From Agelaius tricolor (taxonomy: Eukaryota > Chordata > Aves > Passeriformes > Icteridae): a stretch of DNA of 64,000 nucleotides. Location of the stretch: NCBI GenBank assembly GCA_023055355.1, contig JALJCS010000007.1, positions 4,824,001 through 4,888,000 on the forward strand, given 5' to 3'. The translations under genes were made by a program, and so were the position numbers. The notes beneath the pieces are model-generated. The model saw only the letters and a list, made by a program, of their open reading frames with translations. It did not search any database and had not been told where the DNA came from. Below are positions 1 to 41,058 of the stretch, piece by piece. Numbering within the stretch: position 1 is the first letter of the stretch; each line of letters opens with the position of its first letter.

Positions 1-876
1 CCAGTAAAACAGGGAGGTTTTGTAGTGAGCCATTTCCCAGGATCTCTGGGCGAGGAAAGGATAGAAAATAATAAAGCAGAGAGGGATGGGTATGAGTGAA
101 AAGCACAGTGTTTTTTGCAACTTTAAGGTGCAAACCTGTGTGCCTGTTTGGGGCCCAGTCCACTGCACTGGCCCTTTTGTAAGACTTCCTAATAGCCCCT
201 GTGTTTACCACAAACCAGTGCTCAGAGGTTACTGGATTTACCAAGAAAACACAAAAGAACCCTAAGACATTTTCAAACTGCAGCTATTCAGGTTTGCAAC
301 TACACCTAAGCAAAATGATCTGATAACTTTATTTAGTTCTTAAATTAACTTTTATTCCATTTTCTTTAGCAAGTGATGCATTAATGAAATGAGTGAAAAG
401 GGGGAATCTGTCCAGCAGGCAGTTTCTCTTCAGCTGTGGTGCTTCCCTGAACACACACTGTAGTGAGGGCAGGGCAGCCTTGTGCTCAGAGAAGTGAAGG
501 GGAAGAGGAATAGATTGGAAAGCAAGAGTGGATCCCTGCCATCTTCACCCTGCTAATGGGGCTGGCAATACAGGGCAAGTCCTGGGTTATAAGGACACAG
601 TTTTCCTTGAGGAATTGATAATGTGACTAGTGATTTGTCTCCCAAATAACTGAGTTGGGTGTAATGAGCTGCCAGCTTCTAAGGGTGAGCTGTTTCCTCG
701 TGGAGGGGAGGGTAAGAGAGCCTGACTGGCTCAGAGAGCTGCAAGCAAAACAGCTTCAACCAACACCACAATCACAAAGACTCTGAAGGACAAAAAAAAT
801 CAATAAGAAAGGATGAACTACTGCAGGCAATTACACAGAGAAAGCAGTCACTGAAGTGGAAGTGAGGATCATGTAC
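1..876 (-). other. C2CD2 intron 13 (or, less likely, 3' UTR)
   Basis: No coding exon recognised on either strand. Minus-strand AATAAA motifs occur near 330-355, so a 3' UTR cannot be excluded. The donor-like AAAG|GTACAT at 877/876 and the expected protein length favour an intron. Confidence 0.55.
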
Positions 877-30653
<29,777 letters not shown>

Positions 30654-30987
30654 GGCTGACCATAATGGGGCCGCGACTCCGGACGGGTCCAAGGCGCGCC
30701 CGGCTGGGAGCGGCGGCCGCAGCCCCGCACGGCGCTCGCTCGACCCGCGGGCGCCGGCGCAGGGACCGGCGCTGCCCTGGGACGTGCCGCGCTGCCCCGC
30801 CCGCCCACGGCGCAGTCCCCGCCCCGGGGCGGTGGAGAAGGGGCCCGGCCCCGGCCGCAGGCTCGGCCCGGCGCCGGCTCTGGCTGCTGCCCAGCGGGGG
30901 CGGTTGCCAGGCGGCGAACGCGGCCCGCCGTGTCCCGCAGCCTGGCGGCGGTGGGCGCCCGTTGGCTCAAGGACGGAAGGGGGAGAC

Positions 30988-31250
30988 GGGCTTGGGGTGG
31001 GCACCTGGTGCTCCCGGGGATAAGAGGGGTTTGGGATGAGCCCCTGGGGATGCGACAAGTTCATGATGTGCTCCTGGTGCCCTGGAGTAAAGGGGCCCGG
31101 GGTGAGTTCCTTGTGCCCCCGCAGGTAGCGGAGCTCAGGGTGGGCGCCCGGTGCCCCCGGGGTTAAAAGGACTTGGGACGGGCGCCTGGTGCCCGGGGTA
31201 GATAGAAGGGCTTGGAGTGGGTGTCCGATACTTCAGCGGGTAGGGGGGAC
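30988..31250. repeat. Diverged minisatellite, period about 38-40 bp
   Basis: About seven imperfect units built on CTTGGGGTGGGCACCTGGTG followed by CCCGGGG and a short AT-rich spacer (ATAAGA, GTAAAG, TTAAAA, TAGATAG). It flanks the C2CD2 CpG island on its upstream side. Confidence 0.75.
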
Positions 31251-32049
31251 GCGGAGGGGACACCCAGTTTCCCAGAGACTGAGTGGTTCGCTGTGGGTAT
31301 GGGGCAGGTGCCTGCTCTGTTTCTTTCCTAGTGTCTGTCTTTACCTGTGGCACCTCCCAGCCAAAGACCCTCGCTTGATTTTTTTTTCCCAATCCACGTG
31401 GTAAAACAAGCCTTGATTAAGTTATGAAACCTGGTCATGCAATGTCATTGTAAGATCTTGCTCCTCTTGGCTTTCAGCCCCTTGAGAGCTTTGCCTTAAA
31501 GGGCAGGAACATCTTTTCCTTGCTGGAAACTGGAATTCCAGGCCATTGCAGTGTGTGCCATGGACCACAGAGGGGAATTCCCGAGGCCCTCGGGGTGCTG
31601 GTTCTGCCCTGCTGCTCGAGGGAGCTGTGCAGGTGCAGGTGACAAGGTCCCAACGCCACATGGGCTCCCAGAGCAGACAGCAAAGGCTTCTTGGCTGGAC
31701 ATTCTCAAGCACATTCCCAGCTCAAAGCAGAGGCAAGAAGAAGAGGGAAGCGAGGAGCTGACAGAATCCTGGAATGCTGGCAGCTGGAAGGGACCCTGAG
31801 CAGGTGTTATGAGCCCATGAGGGAGAGAGGCCTCTGCCCAGATGCAGGTGCAAAGGAGGCCATATGAGGACAACATATGGATTTTATTTAACATGGATTT
31901 TATGTGACAAGAAAGGGGAGGTAGAGCAGTAGAAAGAAAGAGGAAAGATGTCTCAGAGAGAGAGCAGAAGATAACTAGTTGGAACTAGAGTTAAGGTCCT
32001 TCTCTTCATTCTGTGGTTGAGTGGGTGTTTATTTTAATTTGATACTATT

Positions 32050-32320
32050 ATTTACTTCTAAAACTGTTTCATCTTCTTATCTTCTTCTTCTTATTATTTA
32101 CTACTACAATTTATTTTTCTTCTTCTTGTTCTTACAACAAGAAGAAGAAAAATAAATTGTTATTTATTTATAACATATAACATATAACATATATATATAA
32201 TTGTTATTTATTTGTAACTGTTATTTTCTTCTTATTACTACTACTATTTCTCCTTCTTCTTCTCATAATTCTCATTCAACTTACTATTCCTATTCCTTTT
32301 CTTGTTCTTATTTACTACTA
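32050..32320. repeat. TTC/TTA/ATT-rich simple-sequence region
   Basis: Irregular mixtures of TTC, TTA and ACT triplets and TTATTTATTT, including two copies of ATTGTTATTTATTT and a near-perfect ATATAACAT array at 32,170-32,200. Confidence 0.85.
32106..32160. repeat. Perfect 25-bp inverted repeat, 5-nt loop
   Basis: The arm at 32106-32130 (ACAATTTATTTTTC...GTT) is exactly mirrored at 32136-32160 around the loop CTTAC. Stem is 25 bp without mismatch, low complexity. Confidence 0.95.
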
Positions 32321-32644
32321 TTAGTTCTGCATAATTTTCTTATTCTTACTCCTTTTTTTTGTTGTTTTTGTTTTCTGTTTTTTGGGTTTTGGGGGTTTTG
32401 TTTTGTTGGGTTTTTTTGGTTGTTTTTTTTTCTTTTTTTGTGAGTGGGGAGGTTGTGGTCTTTTTCCTTACTAATACCATTTCTTAAATTCAACCTTCAC
32501 TCTTTTGGAAGAATCACTTGTGTCACAGTCCTGCAGTGACGTTCCTGGAGAAACACCTTCTGTGTGTGCCCATTCCTCACAGCTACAATCCCAGAGGACC
32601 AGCATCTAATCCTTTCAAGATGAGAGAAAACGGCCTTCCATTCC

Positions 32645-32880
32645 AGCAGGAGAGGTTCAGATTAAATATTGGAACAAATTTTCCCTGACACAGTGGTCAG
32701 GTACTGGAAGAAGTTGCCCTGGGAGGTGGTGGAGTCGCCATCTCTGGAAGTGTTGAAGAGTTGCCCAGATGTGGCACCTGGGGATGTGGTTTTGGGGTGA
32801 TGATGGCAGCATGGGGTGCCAGTGGGACTGCACAACCATCAGGGTCTCTTCCCACCTTGATGATTCTCTGGGATTCACCT
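32645..32880 (+). mobile_element. CR1 3'-end fragment, plus orientation
   Basis: GGAACAAATTTTCCCTGACA, GGTCAGGTACTGGAAGAAG and GCCCTGGGAGGTGGTGGAGT match the CR1 3' region; ends near GATGATTCTCTGGGATTC. Confidence 0.88.
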
Positions 32881-32969
32881 GAGCCCCCATGGCTGCTGCT
32901 TTGGGGCTGGCCACACCGTAACTTTTGGCCTTGGGGAGATGCCCCTGAGAGGAAGCAAAGCAGCTGGGG

Positions 32970-33400
32970 ATTGCTGGGCCTGGAGGACACATCCAGACAG
33001 AGGCAGCCCCGTGTGGCTCCCTCAGGACACCGGGCGGGCTCTGGGCCTGCGGGGCCGGGCCTGGCGCTGGCAGCGGGCACTGATTGTCCGGCTGTGCCCT
33101 CAGGCAGGGCCAGCGGAGCAGCGCCCGCAGCGCCCGCCTGAAGCGCGACGGGCGTTTCTTGGGGGGAGCCGGCTGCTCCCTGAGGGCCTGGGCTCCCTCC
33201 TGGGAAAAGCACAAAAAGCAGCTGAGCTGGGCAGGCACCGGGCTCTCTGTCCCTGCCTCCTGCTCCTCAGGAGAAGCTGCCGTGCTCTGAGGAGGCCCTG
33301 GGCTGCCAGGTGGGGAGGCAAGGCCCAGAGCAGCACTTGGGGCACGGCTCAGCTGCCCCGCGCTCAACCCAGGCCTCTGAGGGACAGGCACTGGGAGCCC
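32970..33400 (-). pseudogene. GC-rich open region with basic motif, possible decayed exon
   Basis: On the minus strand an open frame (part of a 244-codon ORF, 33391..32657) contains PPKKRPSRFRRALRALLRW. A good acceptor (TGCTTTTCCCAG|GAG at 33,200/33,199) precedes EGAQALREQ. The 3' part of that ORF is only CR1 sequence, so it is not an intact gene. It may be a relic of a multicopy gene family; I do not recognise the family with certainty. Confidence 0.35.
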
Positions 33401-33521
33401 GTCTGCTGCAAAAACTCCCAGTCCAGTCTTTGCTCCCCATCTCTCGGGACTCTAGCTGGTCAGTGACCCCAAGATACATTAGAAACTATTTTAATGTAAC
33501 TACATACTTTTCCCAGCCCAA

Positions 33522-34083
33522 TGGTCGAAGAAGGAGTCAGAGCTCTTAGTTTCTCAGTCTCAAGGTTGTTTATTGTTCCTTAGCTATAAAATTTTTTCTC
33601 CTGTCCTGCCGAGGTCCACTCAGCAGGACAGTCACAGGCACTCTGCCTGCCCCTGGGGCAGTGTTATCTTTTTATACTAAAAACTACGTGTACAATATTT
33701 ACAATTACTTTCCAATACCTATTACTTATGTTAGACAGTGAGCTTCTACTCTAAACCAATCTGTAAGTGCCAACATCACAGCAGAAGATGGAGGCCAAGA
33801 GGAAGAAGGAGAAAGGCTGGACATGGCAAGATTCCTCCATCTTGCCCCCTGAACCCCCATTCTAAGAACTCCAAAAAATCTATTTTTCACCCTGTGATAA
33901 ATTCACTATCATTCTACTTAAACTGTCGTGGCTTGTAATTATTCATCTGATGTTGGTAATTATTTTTTCCAAGGGCTAAATCAAAGGCACAGGGATCTTG
34001 GGCTCTGTGCCAAGGTCTCTGAGCCCCCTGGGCAGCAGCTCGAGTCCTCCAGGGCAGCCAGAGGAATTTCCTGGGCTCTGACA
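33522..34083 (-). mobile_element. LTR of an endogenous retrovirus, minus orientation (boundaries approximate)
   Basis: Read on the minus strand it begins TGTCAGAGCCCAGGAAATTC. It has a TATA-like GTATAAAAAGATA, then GCAGGACAGGAG, then a poly(A) signal ACAATAAACAACC and ends near TTCTTCGACCA. This order (U3 with TATA, R, poly(A) signal, U5) is that of an LTR. No clear target duplication was found, so the left end may be a little off. No internal viral genes are present. Confidence 0.75.
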
Positions 34084-34199
34084 CCCATCTTCTTCTTCAC
34101 TCAGCTCAAAGAAGCTCAGTTTGTGCCATGTCCTTCTCCCACAGCAAGGGCTTGACCCCATTGCTGTGGATGCTCACATGTTCCCAGTTGTCCTGAGCA

Positions 34200-34560
34200 A
34201 GCTCTTTGTCACCATCATTGTCCCAGCTGGACTGCACAGAGGGTCTGCTACCATTGCCTTGGGACAACTCCTGGCCAGTGGAGTCTTCCTCTTTGGAAAG
34301 CTCTTGGCCAACAGAGTCCTCCCAGTCAGACAGTTCTGAGGAGCTTCCGACTGCTCCTTGGGACAGCCCCTGCTCCTTGCATTCTTCCCCATGGAAAATT
34401 CTTGGTAGCTAAGGGCTTCTCCCTGCTCTGCTTCTGCTCTCCTCATCCCAGCTGGAGAGCTCTCCACAGCTACTGACATCTCCTTGGGAGAGCTCTCACT
34501 CAAGAGACTCTTCCCAGTCAGAAATCTCTTGGCAGCTCCTAACATCTCCTCTGGGAAAGC
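34200..34560. repeat. Imperfect internal repeats (CTCCTTGGGA.AGCTC units)
   Basis: Repeated motifs such as CTTGGGACAACTCCTGGCCA, CTTTGGAAAGCTCTTGGCCA, CTTGGGACAGCCCCTG, CTTGGGAGAGCTC and CTGGGAAAGCTC, spaced roughly 30-60 bp. In one plus frame this gives Ser/Glu/Trp-rich peptide (PWDNSWPVESSSLESSWP). Origin unknown; could be a decayed repetitive gene fragment. Confidence 0.5.
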
Positions 34561-34744
34561 TCATGATCCATGTCAGATTCCTGCTCTGCCTCCTCAGTCT
34601 CTGGCACACCCATTGCCCCCACCAAGTGCTCACTGAGGGCCTGCTCTTCTGACCAGCTGGGCAAGGGGCTGGGACAGGGGGTGTCCCTCATGGCTGTGCC
34701 TTGGCCCCAGGGCTCTTGCATGGCTTCCCCAATGGCACAGACAG

Positions 34745-34935
34745 CAGATCCAGCTCACCCTCAGCACGTTTGCAGGGGATGGGAAGCTGAGCAGGGCAGG
34801 GGCACCATGGAAGGATGAGGCCAGGCACAGGGACCCGGACAAGCTTGACAAGTAGAACCATTGAGAACCTCATGAGGTTCAGCACAGCCAAGGCCCAGGT
34901 GCTGCACCTGGCCCAGGGCAATCCCTGTGTCCTGG
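34745..34935 (+). mobile_element. CR1 ORF2/3' fragment, plus orientation
   Basis: GACAAGCTTGACAAGTAGAA, GAACCTCATGAGGTTCA and AGGTGCTGCACCTGGCCCAG match the CR1 segment just after the RT core. Short and interrupted. Confidence 0.75.
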
Positions 34936-37469
34936 ATTCATCAAGGTTGGAAGAGACCGTCAAATGCCTCAGATTAGTGCTGCCTCCCTGACCACTCCAG
35001 CACTGGAAAGTGCTGGATCTGAGATTACCCCAGGTGTCATGTTACAAAAATAAGCATCATAGCTTATAGTTATTCATTGTTATTTAATTTAATCATAGTT
35101 ACTTAATAAATTTCATTTTTAAAGCTGTGAACACAACAATTTACAAAAAAAAAAAAACCCAAGGAGTATATTCCGTCACTGAAATTAAAATAAACACAAA
35201 AACAAATACATTGAAAAGAGAGAAAATCAATACAAACTTTCCCCACTAATTATCTGCCTCTGTGCTCCAGAGTCTGTTTTCTACATGAAAGAAAGAGAAG
35301 GTTCATAAGAGGCCATTCATGCAGTCTAACATGAGGTTTGATACAAGTGCTTTGTCAGGAGAGTGTAACAGTGTAAAATATGCTTGGTTTGTCAAAGCTA
35401 CACTTTGGCCAGCAGAGCTTTTTGCAGCATTCCAGGACTCTGTGTGATGCCGCCTTTACCTGTGAGGTGGCAATAGCCATGTCTTCATTGAGATTTTATA
35501 GCCTCATGACCACTGCATGCTCCTCACTGACAGCTCTGCTGGCAGAAGCAGACCTGGAAATCTTCATTCCTGAAATGTGATCCCTCAGCATGTCCCTTCA
35601 TGGAAGAGGGGACCACTTCCCCTTTCACATGCAGCTTTTCAGCTTTTCTCCCAGAGACAGGTCACAGCCCTGTCCTTCCTGCTGGCTGTGGCAGGTTTGC
35701 TCAGGAGTTGTGGGGCCAGGAGAGGCACAAAGCCAGAACACTGATCCCCCATGTTGTCCTGCCCTCATGTGGACTCTCCAGTTTGTTTTCTGTAGCCCCT
35801 TTCTAGGTGAGGCTCAGCACGTGGGACACATCTCGTCCATCTGAGTCACCATTGTGAGTCTTTGTGACAGCTGTCTGAGGAGGAGGGTGATGGCTGTGCA
35901 AAGACGTGGAGCAAGGGCCAGGTGGGATGCCCAGAAGCCTCTTTGGAAGGTGCTCAGCAGCTTGGCTGTGGAAACCCAGGGCACAGTGAATATTTCTCTG
36001 TCTGCCCTGGGGTGCCCTGACCCCCAGGGAGCACTGACTTTGACCCTCATTCATGGAGAAAGTTCCCAGACTTCAAGATAGACCAGATTCCACAAAAGTG
36101 TGAAATAGATTATAGAGAGCAGTGTAGGTGCATCACTTGGTGAGAAATTGAGGTTTTGGGGTTTTTAGTGTGCTGTGGATGGCAGCAAGATGGAGGGCAC
36201 AGGGTGTTGTCCTGGGTTTCTTCTTCATGCTTCTTCTTCCTCCTTCTCCATGGGTTTGGGTGGCATTTTGTAATTGGGCAGAAAAGTCCCCATTGCAGCT
36301 CTTTGGGATCAGTTATTGGGTTAAAAGGGAAAATAATCCAGGTGTCAGTTCTTCATTGGATAGTTGTCTTAAAAGTCCTTGTAACAAGAGATTGTTGCCA
36401 TTTTGTGCCTTCTAATGAAAAGCTGCTGAACTCACAGCAGTGAGACTGTTTTACTGATAAGAAATAATAAACAGCTGAGCCTGAACATGAAACACCATCT
36501 CAAGTGCCTTCACTCCAGACCCAGAGAAACCCACAGCTGAAACCCCCATGCCTGGCACCAGGGATGTGCCACCAAGCAAGCTTCCATAAGCTGGAGCTGG
36601 TGTGGGGACAAGGAGGCTGGGACATGTCTGGTTCTTGATCTGGAGTAACCCTCCAAACCCGTGGCTTCCAGAGAACATCCTCTTCTTAATGAAGGAGGCT
36701 TGCTCTGAATAAAAAAAGCTCAGAGGTGATGACATCATTAGACCTCCACCTAACTGCTCTTATTTTCAGTGCATTTGCAAAATCAGGAGACATCTGATCT
36801 ATCCAAACACTAATCTCTGTAGAAGAAAAAGCAATGTGTCCACCATGACCTCATAGCAGGAAAACTGCAATTCATTTATGGTCATTTTGTTCTTCTTTGC
36901 CCAAATGCCTACATCTCTTAATTGCTTGAGGAGATACACTGCCAGGAGCTGAGTGTTTCATCAGATCAGAAATTGGCTTTGTTATTAAAATACAGGTCTG
37001 GTCCTAAATATGTCTTGAAAAAATGACTATATTTACAACTATGAATGTAATTGTTGACAAATTGGCTAAGTTTCAGAGCAGATGGGTCACAATGTTTTAT
37101 TTTGGCCAATCATAATTTTGAATTATGTATTAAGGTATAAAGTAAAGCTGCAGAGCCATGTTTCAATCCTATTTGAATTGACCCAAGTTAGTTCACCCTG
37201 GACACTTGTACTTGCTTTTGAAGCCCTTCATGCACCAATAATGCAGCTCCCAAGGGGTCATGGTTTAACCCAAAACCAGAACACAAGGAAAAAAAAACAT
37301 TGTGTGAAAACAAATAATGGCACCATGGTGTGTGCATTAACCATAGCCCACCTGTACACCATCCACTAATTTTATCAGTGTCATAATTTATAAGTGTCAT
37401 TATTATAACAATATTGCTTTTCCCTGTAGGATCCCACTTTTGCCTTTCTCAAAATCTGGCTTCAAACTT

Positions 37470-37702
37470 AAAGACAGCAAGTTTAGATTAGATTTTAGGA
37501 AAAAATTCTTCCCTGTGAGGGTGGGGAGGCCCTGGCACAGGGTGCCCAGAGAAGCTGTGGCTGCCCCTGGATCCCTGGAATTGTTGGACACTGGGGCTTG
37601 GAGCAGCCTGGGACAGTGGAAGTGTCCTTGCCCATGGCAGGGGTGGCACTGGATGGTTTTTAAGGTCCCTTCCAACCCAAACCATTCTGTGATTCCATGT
37701 CT
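37470..37702 (+). mobile_element. CR1 3'-end fragment, plus orientation
   Basis: AGGAAAAAATTCTTCCCTG, GGCACAGGGTGCCCAGAGAA and GGTCCCTTCCAACCCAAACC, ending ATTCTGTGATTCCATG, are the CR1 3' UTR. Confidence 0.93.
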
Positions 37703-37995
37703 GGTACTCATTCTATTCCAGAGTGATCACAATTTTGCAAAAGGGACAAAGGCTAACAACAGACATTTTGTTTGGAATGCACCTGGCACTGCAATGGAAA
37801 AAAGGAAAATAATTTTTGGGACTATTATTTTTTCTATGACGATGACTCTTCAAAAATACATTAACCAAAACTTCAGTGAAATACCCTGAGTTTTTAGAAA
37901 CTAAAACAACGTCAAGCTGCCCTTTTTAATTTTTTTTTTAAATTTTTTTTTCTCTCCTTTATTTTCACTGCTGGATCCGGTTCTTTTCTCCCCAG

Positions 37996-38152
37996 CAGAG
38001 AGCGCCAGGATCCCCAGAGGTGCTGATGCTGGGACTCGCCAGGAGCGTGCGCTTCTCCCGGGCAGGACAAACACCCGTGAGCCCCTCAGACAAATGCCTG
38101 AGGACGCTCAGACCGGCTGGCTTTGGGAATGTGGGGCATCAGAAAGGACTTG
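37996..38152 (+). ncRNA. Candidate spliced exon of an unknown plus-strand transcript
   Basis: A 157-nt GC- and CpG-rich island in AT-rich DNA. A long pyrimidine tract and TTCTTTTCTCCCCAG directly precede it and a consensus GTAAGT follows. One frame is open throughout (QRAPGSPEVLMLGLARSVRF...), a second is open too. No protein family recognised. It could be a lncRNA exon, a lineage-specific coding exon, or chance; a phase-compatible acceptor (TTCTTTTTGGCAG) occurs at 39,082. Confidence 0.4.
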
Positions 38153-40664
38153 GTAAGTAGCAAAAGACATCTTCACGTTTTAGACTGAGAGCAGCAGCAC
38201 AAAAAGGAATTTTGTAGGAAAACAAGAGGCTTTGGAAAATGCCTTCCTCCAGAGGAACAGTGAAAATGCTCCAGTTCAGATAAGAAAGGATCTGTGCATA
38301 ATATGGAGAGAGGGCTTCACCTTCAGTGTGATGCTTTTGAGTGTGATGGTGCAGTCTTTTTTTTCTGTCTCCTCCTTGGTGCCTGTACACAGCATTAGAG
38401 GCACAGAATAGATTATAGGATCATCTCCATAAAACAAAGATTCTATGTGATTCTCCCTCTATTAAGCCTTGTAGTAAATATTTGGTAAAAAATACTCAAT
38501 TTCAAATCTCATTTTAGTATCTGTGAATCTCCTCCAGACTTAGAATTTGGTATTTTTACAGGCTTTGTTCCTCATGCTTTTTAAAAATTTGTTTACATGC
38601 CTTTACAGACCTCTGTCAAATTTCTCCTGAAACAAATAACCTGAATGTGAGCCAACAAGGCAAAGTTTTCTTCTTGTGGCATTTGGCTGCTCAGATGATT
38701 GATGAGTAAAGAAGCAGCAGCAGCAAATATTGCACAGCTGTAGTTGTCACACCTGGGGAAGCCCTCAGGATGTGCAGTCTTCAAAGACTGTTCCAAGAGC
38801 ACCAAAACTTCCCCTGGTGCAAGACTGTAGAGGAAATATTAAATATCTTTTGGATAGGTTTTCTCCAATAAAGTGTTTCATATACTTTATAGGATAAATT
38901 AATGGATGACAAGAGTAATAAATACAGTTTCTGTCAGCCAAAAAGGGTTAGAGGTGTCACGCCTCAGGAACACCTCATTCATTAGGGAAGAAGGGGATAA
39001 GTGGGAACCAAAAAGAGCCATATTAATCACAAATGACACCTTAAAATGAAGGCTGTTTTTTTCTTGCTGTTCTTTTTGGCAGGGTCACAGCGTGCTCCTC
39101 TGTATCTCACACTCTGCTGCTGTTGTCACCAGACTTTCTCTCACCTCTTCTTCTGCCTCATTGTCCTTTGTTCCTTCAGCCATCTGCCTGCAGAGCCTGC
39201 AAACCCCAGCATGGTCTCTTCCTTCCAGCAGAAGCATCCCTGGATTTCAGTAATCCCAGCAGGTTTTTGACACCAGTGGACTTCAGTGGAGAGATGCATG
39301 TGGCTGGGTGAGAGCCTGAACCCTTAACTATGAGCTCAAGCTGCTGACTACAACCAGGGCTGCATAACACTGAAGAGCTCAATCCATCCTAGATCCTGGA
39401 CTGACAGGACATTAATAAATTATCAAGGGTTTATCAATTCAAAGCAAATTCTTTGTCAGCAGAAACTGACTTTCAGTGTACTCTTTCAACACATGCAAAA
39501 TGAAAGGGAAATAAAAGTTGTGTATGTTGCTTCATTGCAGCCTTGAAAATTTTTATTGCCAGAGTATTTCAGGACTGGAAGCAGAAATATTATCCCTGTT
39601 GGTCTAATAGTAAGGATGCTCCTGTGTTTGTATATTGAATGATAGATGGAAATATCCTATGAATGGAAAAGTAAGCATTGATGGATTTGTCTGCACACCA
39701 ACTGTCTTAGAAGGGGACAGCTGGAATTGGAACAAAAATAACCACAAAAACAGGTGCAATGCTCATGGCATTATCAGTCACTTTTAATAATTTTGATTTG
39801 TTTATTGAGTTTTATGTCAAACACAGGCTTTTTGTTCTCTGGAGCATTTTCTGTGAACCATTCTAGCAGAGGTCAGTCTGTGTTAACAGTGATGGAGAGG
39901 ACTGTGTGTCAATATTACCTGGATGCAGGAAGAGCTGGAGTTGTTCTGATCTAAAAGGAGAAAGGGAGAGCCACATCTTTGGGGGTTTAAGACTGTGAGT
40001 GGGTCAGAGAGCAGCTCTCCACCCTCTCTTTGCCTTTTCCACAGCTCCATAAAGCTCCCTAACCTGTGAGGGGCAGGGATACCACACAGAGGGACAGACC
40101 ACAGGCCCTTTGTCCCCATTCTCAAGGAGAGGCCCAAATCCTCCTGAGCTCAGAGTGCCCTTTTAACCCCTGATCCAAATGTTTGGCAGAGCTGGTCCTG
40201 CAGCTCTGCCCTGTGTTCCACCTGAGCCACTGTCCTGTCCTCAGAGGTCAGTGCACACACAGAGTGACAAGTGCTGGGGTAAAAAGTGCAGGTGAGTGCT
40301 CAGCACATCCTCTGTGCAAATCCTATCCTTCCCACTGGATTTGTGGTGTCCCACTGACATCATTCCTACACACCCAGGCAGGGATTTGCACGAAACTTGT
40401 GGGACATTAATTCTTGAGACCTTGTCTCCTGTGTTAAACGTGGGTGAAACTGATGAGTGGGTCCAACCACACTGCACAAAGCAAAAATGGCAAAAGAGAG
40501 CAAACAGGGAGTCCGAGAAGTTGAGAAAAGTGGCCTAAGTGTTTTCAAAGACAGGTCACACCTAGTGTGAAGACAGGAACTGAGTAAACCCCATTCCCAA
40601 AAGATAAAAAACTCATTCTCTGCTTTATGGGAATCCACACACTACATTCCCCCACAGGGGGTTT

Positions 40665-41058
40665 TGTAGCCATAATATTTTCTGAAAAATCCTTTCCTTA
40701 GGATTTTTTCTCCTGAGAAGCTGAGAGGCCTCAGGAACAAAATGTAACCAATGGTTATCTGCTGCTGTGGAATGCAACAGGTGCATCTGGGATTGGTCTC
40801 ATGTGGTTGTTTCTAATTAATGGCCACTCACAGTCCAGCTGTCTTGGACTCTTGGTCAGACACAAGCTTTTGTTATCATCCCTTTCTTCTTGCTTGCTAG
40901 CCTTCTGATGAAATCCTTTCTTCTATTCTTTTAGTATAGTTTTAATATATAATTTTAATATAATATATATATAATAAAATATTAAACCAGCCTTCTGAAA
41001 CATGGAGTCAGATCCTCGTCTCTCCCCTCTTCCTGGGACCCCTGTGAACACCACCACA
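40665..41058 (+). mobile_element. Solo LTR (6-bp target duplication), copy B
   Basis: Same family as 7139-7540: shared ATCTGCTGCTGTGGAATGCA, TTGGTCTCATGTGGTTGTTT, CCTTCTGAAACATGGAGTCA and the same end GAACACCACCACA. It is flanked by GGGTTT on both sides (40659-40664 and 41059-41064). No internal retroviral sequence, so it is a recombination-derived solo LTR. Confidence 0.93.

Noticed and set aside
32106..32160. microRNA precursor
   Set aside because: Stem is low complexity, perfectly paired and short-looped, in simple-sequence DNA; kept only as a palindrome.
33436..34090. CCCATCT at both 33436-33442 and 34084-34090 as a target duplication for the minus-strand LTR
   Set aside because: The left copy is not followed by a TG-type LTR end and lies about 80 bp outside the apparent border; judged coincidental.
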